Positions 7,153-14,145 of a stretch of DNA of 17,648 nucleotides are shown piece after piece; position 1 is the stretch's first letter, and each line of letters opens with the position of its first letter. The position numbers and the translations under genes are program-made. The notes under the pieces were generated by a model, which had not been told where the DNA came from, searched no databases, and saw only the letters and a list, made by a program, of their open reading frames with translations. Source of the stretch: URHD0088 sp041488295 (GTDB taxonomy: Bacteria > Pseudomonadota > Alphaproteobacteria > ATCC43930 > CGMCC-115725); the NCBI GenBank assembly GCA_041488295.1, contig JBGPOZ010000081.1, forward strand, positions 1-17,648, read 5' to 3'.

Positions 7153-7815
7153 ATGAGCAATGCCTCCCGTGTCGTTCACGTCTGGGACGCTCCTACGCGG
7201 CTCTTCCACTGGCTGGTCACGGTGCTGGTAGCGGCAGCCTATGCGACGTGGCGGTTAAACTGGATGGTGTGGCACGGCTGGGTCGGTGACGTGTTACTCA
7301 CCTTGCTGCTGTTCCGGCTGCTGTGGGGTTTCTTTGGCAGCGAGACGGCGCGATTTTCTCGCTTTCTCGCTTCGCCGCGGACGGCCGGGCGATATCTGGT
7401 GCATGCGCTACGCGGTGAATCCGACTGCCGGGCCGGGCATAACCCGGCCGGCGGCTGGGCGGTGCTGCTGTTGCTCTTCCTGCTTCTCGGCGAGACGCTG
7501 ACCGGACTTTACGTCGCCAACGATATAGCCGATGTCGGACCGTTTACTGAGATCACCCCGGCGCCGGCCGCGAACGCGATCGCCGCATTGCACGTGATCT
7601 TCTGGGACGCCCTGTTGGCGGCGATAGCGCTGCACCTGCTGGCCATCCTCGCCTACGCGGTGGCAAACGGGCAAAACCTCCTGCTCCCAATGATCACCGG
7701 TACAAAGGTTCTGCCGGAAAGCGTGCCCCCGCCGCGCATCGCGAGCCCGGCGCGGGCCGCCTTTCTCATCGTCGGCAGCGCCGCTGCCGCCGCCATCCTC
7801 GTCAACTTGCTGTGA
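7153..7815 (+). CDS. Cytochrome b561 / Ni-Fe hydrogenase b-type cytochrome family protein
   Basis: The 220-residue inner-membrane protein has the opening VHVWDAPTRLFHWL characteristic of the b561 (HydC/YodB-like) family, which binds two b-type hemes and passes electrons between quinol and a periplasmic partner. Hydrophobic spans lie near residues 19-33, 45-62, 102-121 and 146-171, with an extra C-terminal span near 202-219. Candidate heme ligands are His19, His41, His147 and His161. The loop with RGESDCRAGHNPAGGWAVL (88-105) is typical of the family. Usually such a gene sits beside a cytochrome c, a hydrogenase or a molybdoenzyme; none is present here, so the redox partner is unknown. The ATG at 7153 places the conserved motif at the N-terminus, although the ribosome site before it is weak. 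It converges on the CHRD gene with 6 bases between the stops. Confidence 0.88.
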   Translation: MSNASRVVHVWDAPTRLFHWLVTVLVAAAYATWRLNWMVWHGWVGDVLLTLLLFRLLWGFFGSETARFSRFLASPRTAGRYLVHALRGESDCRAGHNPAGGWAVLLLLFLLLGETLTGLYVANDIADVGPFTEITPAPAANAIAALHVIFWDALLAAIALHLLAILAYAVANGQNLLLPMITGTKVLPESVPPPRIASPARAAFLIVGSAAAAAILVNLL

Positions 7816-7821
7816 TTGCGA

Positions 7822-8277
7822 TCAGCTTTTAGGAGGGATCACCTGACCGCGGAGCTCGCACGCGGGATGGGACTGCGTGTGCACGTTCACGTACCAATCG
7901 CCTGCGGCGAATTGCTGTGCCTGGTCGGGGGTCAGCGTGGCTTGACCCGTTATCGGGTTTCCGGGTGGGCTACCCTGCGTGGTGAGCCAGATCACCACCG
8001 GTCCGTTCTTGCCCTGCGTGGCCGGGCCGTGGAAATGCCCCATCGTGGTCGGGCTCGACAGCCCGCTGTACATGATGTCCCAGGTGACCACCCGGGTTGC
8101 CGGGTCGTAGGTAAGGTCAGCCGTTCCCGTGCCGCTTGTCTCGACCGGTGGCAGGCATTGCGCCCCGGTCAGCGGAACCTTAAGTGACGAGGATTCGGCC
8201 TGCGCCAACCCCGTCCAGGCGACGCCCATCAATAAAGCGACAAGAATGAGGGCTCGCCGAGAGATCGTGGTATCCAC
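7822..8277 (-). CDS. Secreted CHRD-domain protein
   Basis: The product is 151 residues from a GTG at 8277. Residues 1-27 form a Sec signal peptide (SRR, hydrophobic core LILVALLMGVAW, cleavage at AQA before Glu28). The rest is one CHRD domain, named after vertebrate chordin but widespread in bacterial exported proteins and of unknown biochemical role. Diagnostic pieces are ATRVVTWDIMYSGL, MGHFHGPA, the NGPVVIWL strand, DWYVNVHTQSHPACELRGQV near the end, and a conserved final Pro-rich tail. The frame is open to an ATG at 8301, but AGGAGG lies 5 bases before the GTG, and that start gives a normal signal peptide, so I choose it. Histidines in GHFHG and HTQSH could bind a metal, but this is unproven. 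It is transcribed away from the kinase operon and toward the cytochrome gene. Confidence 0.9.
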   Translation of the reverse strand: MDTTISRRALILVALLMGVAWTGLAQAESSSLKVPLTGAQCLPPVETSGTGTADLTYDPATRVVTWDIMYSGLSSPTTMGHFHGPATQGKNGPVVIWLTTQGSPPGNPITGQATLTPDQAQQFAAGDWYVNVHTQSHPACELRGQVIPPKS

Positions 8278-8539
8278 TTTGCCTCCTACCGTGCCGACCA
8301 CGATGGATCGCTGCGGATCATACGACAGGGCGAGGTTCTGTCATCGCATGATTTGCCCATAGTTCAGACGCCTTTTGCCGGTTCGACAGGGATGGCATAA
8401 TGCCTCGAAAGCGCGATGCGTGCGATGCAGCGCAGCTTCGGTGAGGGCTCGCTCGTTCCGCGGGCTCCTATGGCGGGCGCCGCGTGTGGGCCGCTCGTCG
8501 CGAAGCCGGAGGGGGCAATAGACACTTGGGACAAGCTTG
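8278..8539. promoter_or_regulatory. Divergent intergenic region between CHRD gene and kinase operon
   Basis: This region must hold the promoters for both the CHRD gene (minus) and the signalling operon (plus). An 11-base palindrome GGCAT-A-ATGCC lies at 8394-8404 and includes CATAAT, a possible -10. TTGCCG at 8375-8380 is a possible -35, but the 15-base spacing is short. The palindrome could also be an operator. Nothing else distinctive is visible, and no third gene is supported. Confidence 0.3.
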
Positions 8540-10225
8540 ATGCCGCATGTGTCGATCCGCGCACGGCTGATCTTCCTTTCAGTTCTGCTGCTTGTGATCC
8601 TCGCCATCTCTTCTGTGCTTCTGATACGGGAACTGGCGCGCGGCTCGCTTAGCCTTGCCGAAGAAGCGCGGCTGGTCTCCATTGTCAGGAATGCCAATAC
8701 GGCGAGCAAGCACTTCGGCGATTTGAAGTATTGGGTGACCGACTCTGCCGTTACGCAGCTTGCTCGCTCTCAACAAAGTGCCGCCGCTGCAAAGGCGCGG
8801 CTGGATGCCGATCTGAAAGCGATCGCCCCAGTCGATCCTGCTGGCGTCACCGCGATCGGACGTGAAGTCGACACCCTGACCGAATTGGCGCGTCAGGCGG
8901 GCGAGGCCTACTCAGGCGACGACAGTGCCGGCGGCAACGCCTTGATGGCGCAAGCGCAGAGTCACATTCTCATTATCGATGACGAGATCGACAAGATCGT
9001 AGACCGGCTCGAGCAGCAGGCCTTGGGTCGGCGCGATGTGTCGATGCGCCAATCTGCGCGCGCGGTCAAATTCTCGATCATCGGCGGGATAGTCGCCCTG
9101 GCGGTCGCGCTCGGCCTGACCGCACTTATCGTGCGCTCGATCACCGTCCCCCTAAAGCGGTTGGAACGAAGCATGGCCTCAATTACGCGCGGCGAACTCG
9201 ACGTCCCGATACCGCAGGCAGGCGCCCATGAGATTGGGGCGATGACGAGAACACTTGGCATGTTGCGCGACAGCCTGATCGAGCGGGAACATCTCGAACG
9301 CGAACGACAGCGCGCCGAAACGGAGATCCGCGCCGCGCGCGACACCGCCGAGGCGGCGTTGCGCGACTTGAAGGCGGCCCAGGCCAATCTGATCCAGGCC
9401 GAAAAGATGGCATCGCTCGGTCAGCTGACCGCCGGGATTGCGCATGAGATCAAGAATCCGCTCAACTTCATCAACAATTTTGCCAGCCTCTCGGTCGAGC
9501 TGCTCGACGAGCTGAAGGAGGCGGCGGCGTCGGGACTCGCGGCGCTCGATGCGGATAAGCGCGGCGAAGTCGACGAGGTAATCGACACGCTGACCGGCAA
9601 CCTTAAGCGGATTACCGAGCACGGCAAGCGCGCCGACAACATCGTCAAGAGCATGCTGGCGCATTCGCGTGGCGGCAGCGGTGACCGGCAGATGGTCGAC
9701 CTCAACGCGCTCGTCGAGGAGTCGCTCAATCTCGCCTATCACGGCGCACGCGCTCAGGATCAGAACTTCAACATCACCCTGGAGCGCGCGTACGGTAAGG
9801 ACATCGCGCCGGTCGAGCTGGTGCCGCAGGACATCACGCGAGTGTTCCTCAACCTGTTCGGCAACGGCTTCTATGCCGCGAACAAGCGCCGGCGCGAGGC
9901 AAGCAATGGGGCGTTCAAACCCGTGCTGACGGTGACGACGCGCGATCTCGGCGACGCGGTCGAGGTCCGGGTGCGCGACAACGGCATCGGCATTCCCACG
10001 GAGATCAAGGACAAGCTGTTCCAGCCGTTCTTCACCACTAAGCCGACCGGCGAGGGCACTGGGCTTGGCCTGTCGATCAGCTACGACATTGTCACCCAGC
10101 AGCATGGTGGTACGATCAAGGTCGCCAGCGAGGTCGGCGCGTTCACCGAGTTCACCATACGTCTGCCGCGGCGATTCGCCACCAGCGCGGCAGCGGATTC
10201 AGCGGGAGCAAGAAGGGAGTCATGA
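8540..10225 (+). CDS. Membrane sensor histidine kinase with HAMP and coiled coil
   Basis: The protein is 561 residues from the ATG at 8540 (a TTG directly before it is less likely). Span 1 is near 9-29, a mostly helical periplasmic sensor domain covers about 30-177, and span 2 is near 178-199. A HAMP linker follows at about 200-252 (SITVPLKRLERSMASITRG), then a long charged coiled coil (246-290). The H-box is MASLGQLTAGIAHEIKNPLNF with the phosphorylated His302. The ATPase domain has an N-box with Asn442 in FLNLFGNGFYAA, G1 VRDNGIGIP (478-486), F-box FQPFFTT (494-500) and G2 GEGTGLGLS (504-512), all intact. Between H-box and N-box the dimerisation part is longer than in EnvZ-like kinases. The sensor domain resembles four-helix-bundle sensors, with no ligand pocket I can name. 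The gene overlaps the response regulator by ATGA, so the two are co-translated and presumably cognate. Confidence 0.93.
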   Translation: MPHVSIRARLIFLSVLLLVILAISSVLLIRELARGSLSLAEEARLVSIVRNANTASKHFGDLKYWVTDSAVTQLARSQQSAAAAKARLDADLKAIAPVDPAGVTAIGREVDTLTELARQAGEAYSGDDSAGGNALMAQAQSHILIIDDEIDKIVDRLEQQALGRRDVSMRQSARAVKFSIIGGIVALAVALGLTALIVRSITVPLKRLERSMASITRGELDVPIPQAGAHEIGAMTRTLGMLRDSLIEREHLERERQRAETEIRAARDTAEAALRDLKAAQANLIQAEKMASLGQLTAGIAHEIKNPLNFINNFASLSVELLDELKEAAASGLAALDADKRGEVDEVIDTLTGNLKRITEHGKRADNIVKSMLAHSRGGSGDRQMVDLNALVEESLNLAYHGARAQDQNFNITLERAYGKDIAPVELVPQDITRVFLNLFGNGFYAANKRRREASNGAFKPVLTVTTRDLGDAVEVRVRDNGIGIPTEIKDKLFQPFFTTKPTGEGTGLGLSISYDIVTQQHGGTIKVASEVGAFTEFTIRLPRRFATSAAADSAGARRES

Positions 10226-10611
10226 CCGTAAGCATCTTGATCGTCGACGACGAACCCGATGTCGCCGATTTGTTTCGCCAGCGGTTTCGCCGCGAGGCGC
10301 GGCAGGGCACTTATGTCCTGCATTTCGCGCTCTCGGCCGCGGAAGCGCTCGAACGTCTCTCCGGCGACATCAGGCCGCAGCTAATCGTGATCCTGTCGGA
10401 CATCAACATGCCGGGGATGGATGGGTTGGCGCTGCTGCGCGAGATCAAGACACGACGGCCTGACCTGCCGGTGATGATGGTGACCGCCTATGGCGACGAG
10501 GAACGGCGCCGTCGCGCTGCCGAATATGGCGCCGCCGAGTTCGTCACCAAGCCGGTTGACTTCGATTTCCTGAAGGAGCGGCTGCGCCAGCTGCACGCAC
10601 CAATAGCCTGA
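10222..10611 (+). CDS. Single-domain response regulator (CheY-like)
   Basis: The 129-residue protein is one receiver domain and nothing else. It has the acidic pair Asp9-Asp10 in ILIVDDEPD, the phosphoacceptor Asp60 in ILSDINMPGMDG, Thr88 in MVTAYGDEE and Lys110 in FVTKPVDF. Without an output domain it must act by protein contact, as a phosphorelay intermediate, or as a phosphate sink for the kinase. The start is fixed by GAAGGGAG just upstream and the ATGA overlap with the kinase stop. It shares an unusual N-terminal RQRFRR helix signature with the receiver of the next gene, and the two probably arose by duplication. Confidence 0.93.
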   Translation: MTVSILIVDDEPDVADLFRQRFRREARQGTYVLHFALSAAEALERLSGDIRPQLIVILSDINMPGMDGLALLREIKTRRPDLPVMMVTAYGDEERRRRAAEYGAAEFVTKPVDFDFLKERLRQLHAPIA

Positions 10612-10623
10612 GGGGGCTCACTA

Positions 10624-11751
10624 TTGACCAGCTCGGCCAAGATCCTCGCCGTCGATGACGAGCCCGATTTCGAGCTGCTGATCCGGCAGCGCTTTCGCCG
10701 CCAGATTCGCGAGGAAGAATTCGCATTCCGCTTCGCCCATCACGGCGAGGATGCATTGACCGTGCTGGCCGCCGAGCCCGATATCAATCTGATGCTGCTC
10801 GACATCAACATGCCGGTGATGGACGGGCTCACCCTACTCAGCGAATTGCGCGAGCGGCAGTCCGCGGTACGGGCGATCATTGTCTCGGCCTATGGCGATA
10901 TGACTAATCTGCGCACTGCAATGAATCGCGGCGCTTTTGATTTCGTCACCAAACCGGTGGATCTGAACGATCTCGAGATCACCGTCCGCAAGGCGCTGGC
11001 CGATATCGCCAAGCTGCGCGAGATGGACCGGCTGCGCGAGGCGGCCGAGCGTGCGCGCAGTAACTTGTCCCGCTATTTCTCGCCGAACATTGTTGAGTTG
11101 CTGGCCGCACAGGATGAACCGCTCGGGACGGTCCGCCGGGAAACGGTCGCGGTGCTGTTCGCCGATATTGTCGGCTTCACGCGAATGACCGAGGCCATGC
11201 CGCCCGAGGCGGTCGTGACAATGCTGCGCGAGTTCTACGTGCGGATGACGGCACAGATCTTCGCCTGCGGCGGCACCGTCGATAAATATATTGGCGACGC
11301 GATCTTCGCTGTGTTCGGCGTGCCGACGGTGAGCGACATTGATGCCGCCAACGCGCTCACCTGCGCCGACATGATGCTCGATGCACTCGAGCGCTGGAAT
11401 GTCGAGCTCTCGCGGAAGGGAGAGGCGCCGCTCGCTATCGGTATCGGTCTCAATTACGGACCGGCCGTCCTCGGCGATGTTGGCAGCCAGCACAGCATGT
11501 CGTTCACGGTGATCGGCGATACCGTCAATACCGCGGCCCGATTGCAGGCGCTGACCCGCACCCTCCAAACGCCGCTGGTCGTTGGCGACCCGCTTGTTAA
11601 CGCGGTAAGAATAGGATCTTCCAAAATCGCCGCCGCGCTGGCGGACCAATTGCAAGATCAGGGCGAGCAGAGCTTGCGAGGTCGGACCGGCACCATCCGT
11701 ATTTGGACACGCAAGACGGGCGGACGGCAATTCGGTTCGACTGGCGCATGA
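10624..11751 (+). CDS. Response regulator fused to class III adenylate cyclase
   Basis: This 375-residue protein should make cAMP from ATP under control of phosphorylation. Residues 6-125 are a receiver with Asp11-Asp12, phosphoacceptor Asp60 (LLDINMPVMDG), Ser88 and Lys110. A short helix with the RYFSPNIVELL motif (150-160), typical just before bacterial cyclase domains, leads to a class III catalytic domain. That domain has the metal Asp181 in LFADIVGFTRMTE, the second metal Asp225, Lys221 in DKYIGDAI, Asp299 in VIGDTVNTAARL, and the transition-state Asn302 and Arg306. The Lys/Asp pair at 221 and 299 predicts ATP rather than GTP as substrate. Catalysis needs a homodimer, so receiver dimerisation is the likely switch. 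The start is a TTG 12 bases after the preceding stop, with AGGGGG at 10611-10616 as ribosome site; relatives start in the same place. It is the last gene of the kinase operon. Confidence 0.93.
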   Translation: MTSSAKILAVDDEPDFELLIRQRFRRQIREEEFAFRFAHHGEDALTVLAAEPDINLMLLDINMPVMDGLTLLSELRERQSAVRAIIVSAYGDMTNLRTAMNRGAFDFVTKPVDLNDLEITVRKALADIAKLREMDRLREAAERARSNLSRYFSPNIVELLAAQDEPLGTVRRETVAVLFADIVGFTRMTEAMPPEAVVTMLREFYVRMTAQIFACGGTVDKYIGDAIFAVFGVPTVSDIDAANALTCADMMLDALERWNVELSRKGEAPLAIGIGLNYGPAVLGDVGSQHSMSFTVIGDTVNTAARLQALTRTLQTPLVVGDPLVNAVRIGSSKIAAALADQLQDQGEQSLRGRTGTIRIWTRKTGGRQFGSTGA

Positions 11752-11962
11752 TCACCTCATCTCGTCATCCGACCCTGGTTAACTGTCGAGACGCTTTGCA
11801 ACGTGGCAAGCCGCGCCTGATCCGTAAAGATCGGTTCGACGGGTCAAACAGCGGATTGGCCGATATTCTGAGCCCTAACTCAGCGTCGTGGTGAATAAAG
11901 CCGGTTAATTCTTTCTCCCCAAGGGGAGAGGAGACGAGCCAGATGAGAAAAGGGAGACTTCG
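11752..11962. promoter_or_regulatory. Intergenic region ahead of the second importer, with hairpin repeat
   Basis: This stretch separates the cyclase gene from the second importer and should hold that operon's promoter. TCTCCCCAAGGGGAGA (11914-11929) is an inverted repeat with 7-base arms and a two-base centre, located about 35 bases before the start. It resembles the dispersed CTCTCCC/GGGAGAG repeats of rhizobial genomes, and a second related copy lies near the right end of this window. CTTTGCAACGTGGCAAG at 11794-11810 has TTGC/GCAA half-sites and could be a weak LacI-type operator. No clear terminator follows the cyclase stop. No -35/-10 pair is convincing. Confidence 0.35.
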
Positions 11963-13252
11963 ATGCAAATGATGAAACATTGGCTGGGTGCGGCGTGCGG
12001 AGCCGTGCTGATGATGACGGGTGCGACGGCCGCACGCGCCGTCGAGCTCACCTTCTACTATCCGGTGGCGGTCGGCGGGCCGATCACCAAGATCATCGAC
12101 GGCATGGTCGGCGAATTCGAGAAGGCCAATCCCGGTGCGACGATCAAGGCGGTCTATTCGGGGACCTATCAGGAGACCATCACCAAGGCCTTGACCGCGC
12201 TGAAGAGCGGCGAGCCGCCGCATGTCGCCGTCATCCTCTCGACCGATATGTTCACGCTCATCGACGAGGACGCCATCCTGCCCTACGACGAGCTCGCGGC
12301 TACGTCCGAGGACAAGAAATGGATCGCCGCCTTCTATCCCGGTTTCATGGCGAACAGCCAGACCGGCGGCAAGACCTGGGGCATTCCGTTCCAGCGCTCG
12401 ACCGTCGTCCAATACTGGAACAAGGACGCCTTCAAGGAGGCGGGCCTCGACCCCGAGCAGGCGCCCAAGACCTGGGCCGAGATGGTGGCGTTCGGCAAGA
12501 AGCTGACCAAGCGCGATGCCGGCGGCAAGGTCACGCAATGGGGCCTGCAGATCCCGACCTCGGGCTTTCCCTATTGGCTTTTCCAGGCACTCGCCACCGA
12601 AAATGACGCGACGCTCATGAACGAGGCGGGCAACGAGGTTCATTTCGATGATCCGAAGGTCATCGAAGCGGTCCAGTTCCTGGTCGATCTCTCGCAGAAG
12701 GACGGCATCATGCCGGCCGGCATCACCGAATGGGGAACGACGCCTGAGGATTTCTTCCAGAAGAAGATCGCGATGATGTGGACGACGACCGGCAACCTCA
12801 CCAACGTCAAGGCGAAGGCGCCCTTTCCTTTCGGCGTGGCGCAGCTTCCCGCCAACAAGCGGCCGGGCTCGCCGACCGGCGGCGGCAATTTCTACGTCTT
12901 CAAGAAGACGACATCCGAGCAGCGCGCGGCGGCGCTCGCCTTCGTCAAATTCATGACGACGCCGGAGCGCGCCGCCGAATGGGGCATCAAGACCGGCTAT
13001 GTCGCGGTGCGGCCCGATGCATGGGATACGCCGGCGATGAAGGACTACGTCGCAAGCTTCCCCGCGGCGGCGGTCGCGCGCGACCAGCTCCCGAGCGCTG
13101 TCGCCGAGCTCTCGACGCATGAGAATCAGCGCGTGACCAAGGCGCTCAACGACGGGCTTCAGGCGGCGCTCACCGGGACGAAATCGCCCGAGCAGGCGAT
13201 GAAAGATGCGCAGCGCGAGGCGGAGCGGATCCTGAAGCCCTACAAGCATTGA
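11963..13252 (+). CDS. Sugar ABC transporter substrate-binding protein, UgpB-like
   Basis: This 429-residue family 1 binding protein delivers an unknown sugar or polyol derivative to the permeases that follow. Residues 1-26 form a Sec signal peptide (MKHW, core, cleavage at ARA before Val27), in contrast to the Tat signal of the first importer's protein. The mature protein starts VELTFYYPVAVGGPITKIID, a beginning typical of UgpB-like proteins, and continues with the VYSGTYQETITKALTAL, WGIPFQRSTVVQYWNKDAF and GGGNFYVFKK blocks found in that group. AAAGGGAGAC before the ATG at 11963 supports the start. Resemblance to the glycerol-3-phosphate binding protein is at family level only; I would not assign that substrate. 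The stop overlaps or abuts the next gene. Confidence 0.92.
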   Translation: MQMMKHWLGAACGAVLMMTGATAARAVELTFYYPVAVGGPITKIIDGMVGEFEKANPGATIKAVYSGTYQETITKALTALKSGEPPHVAVILSTDMFTLIDEDAILPYDELAATSEDKKWIAAFYPGFMANSQTGGKTWGIPFQRSTVVQYWNKDAFKEAGLDPEQAPKTWAEMVAFGKKLTKRDAGGKVTQWGLQIPTSGFPYWLFQALATENDATLMNEAGNEVHFDDPKVIEAVQFLVDLSQKDGIMPAGITEWGTTPEDFFQKKIAMMWTTTGNLTNVKAKAPFPFGVAQLPANKRPGSPTGGGNFYVFKKTTSEQRAAALAFVKFMTTPERAAEWGIKTGYVAVRPDAWDTPAMKDYVASFPAAAVARDQLPSAVAELSTHENQRVTKALNDGLQAALTGTKSPEQAMKDAQREAERILKPYKH

Positions 13253-13269
13253 GACGACGGCCGCCGCGC

Positions 13270-14145
13270 ATGAGCCGCTTCAGTCCGCAGATCCATGGCT
13301 GGCTGCTGCTCCTGCCGGCGGCCGTGCTGCTTGTCGCCTTCACGCACTACCCGGCCGTGGCGACGATCTGGCACAGCTTCTTCTCGACCGCGCGTGGCGG
13401 CCATGCCGCGAGTTTCATCGGGCTCGACAATTACCGCGACATGATCGACGACCCGGTGTTCTGGCAGGCACTGCGGAACAACGCCATCTTCGCGCTCGGC
13501 ACGATCCCGGCATCGATCGTCCTCGCCCTCGTCATGGCGCTCTGGGTCAACGGACGCATCGCCGGGCGCGGATTTCTTCGCCTCGCCTTCTTCACGCCGA
13601 CGGTGCTGCCGATGATCGCGGTCGCCAATATCTGGCTCTTCTTCTATACGCCGGGTTACGGCCTCGTCGATCAGATCGGCGGCCTCTTCGGCTTCAGCGA
13701 GCACAATTGGCTCGGCAGCAAGGATACCGTCCTCACTTGCCTCATCATCGTGACGGTGTGGAAGGAGGCGGGCTTCTTCATGATCTTCTACCTCGCCGCC
13801 CTGCAGCAGATCTCGCCCGTCCTCGGCGAAGCCGCGGCGGTCGAAGGGGCGGGGCGCTGGTACTTCTTCCGCCGCGTCACCTTCCCGCTGCTCATGCCGA
13901 CGACACTTTTCGTCCTCATCAACGCCGTCATCAACTCCTTCCGCCTTGTGGATCATGTCGTCGCCATGACGAAAGGCGGGCCGGACAACGCCAGCGCGTT
14001 GCTGCTCTACTACATCTACGACGTGGGGTTCCGTTTCTGGGACACCGGCTACGCCGCCGCATTGACCGTCGTGCTGCTCGTCATCCTGGCGGCCTCGGCG
14101 GTCGGGCAATTCCTCTTTCTCGAAAAGCGGGTGCACTACCAGTGA
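13270..14145 (+). CDS. CUT1 ABC transporter permease, UgpA type
   Basis: This is the first channel subunit of the second importer, 291 residues from the ATG at 13270. A TTG at 13249 would overlap the binding-protein stop as TTGA and add seven Arg/Pro-rich residues; neither start has a good ribosome site. The protein begins SRFSPQIHGWLLLLPAAVLL, and spans run through to residues 270-285. The EAA coupling loop, GEAAAVEGAG at 186-195 followed by VTFPLLMP, is intact. FIGLDNYRDMIDDPVFWQAL in the first periplasmic loop and GGPDNASALLLYYIYDVGF near the C-terminus are standard for the group. It overlaps the next gene by GTGA. Confidence 0.92.
   Translation: MSRFSPQIHGWLLLLPAAVLLVAFTHYPAVATIWHSFFSTARGGHAASFIGLDNYRDMIDDPVFWQALRNNAIFALGTIPASIVLALVMALWVNGRIAGRGFLRLAFFTPTVLPMIAVANIWLFFYTPGYGLVDQIGGLFGFSEHNWLGSKDTVLTCLIIVTVWKEAGFFMIFYLAALQQISPVLGEAAAVEGAGRWYFFRRVTFPLLMPTTLFVLINAVINSFRLVDHVVAMTKGGPDNASALLLYYIYDVGFRFWDTGYAAALTVVLLVILAASAVGQFLFLEKRVHYQ

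Noticed and set aside
6891..7160. Minus-strand frame of 89 codons between the transposase remnant and the cytochrome gene
   Set aside because: It starts inside the cytochrome gene's 5' end, has no ribosome site, and resembles no family I know.
9179..10105. Minus-strand open frame of about 300 codons
   Set aside because: It is antisense to the histidine kinase, whose H, N, G1, F and G2 boxes are all intact.
11794..11810. TTGC/GCAA inverted repeat as a LacI-type operator
   Set aside because: The arms are only four perfect bases, no LacI-family gene is in the window, and such short repeats are expected by chance.
11765..13249. Minus-strand open frame of about 490 codons
   Set aside because: It is antisense to the second binding-protein gene, an effect of GC-rich third codon positions; it has no ribosome site or recognisable domain.
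13240..14136. Minus-strand open frame of about 300 codons rich in Asp, Glu, His and Arg
   Set aside because: Its charged, low-complexity composition is what a hydrophobic permease gives when read antisense; the plus strand encodes a clear permease.
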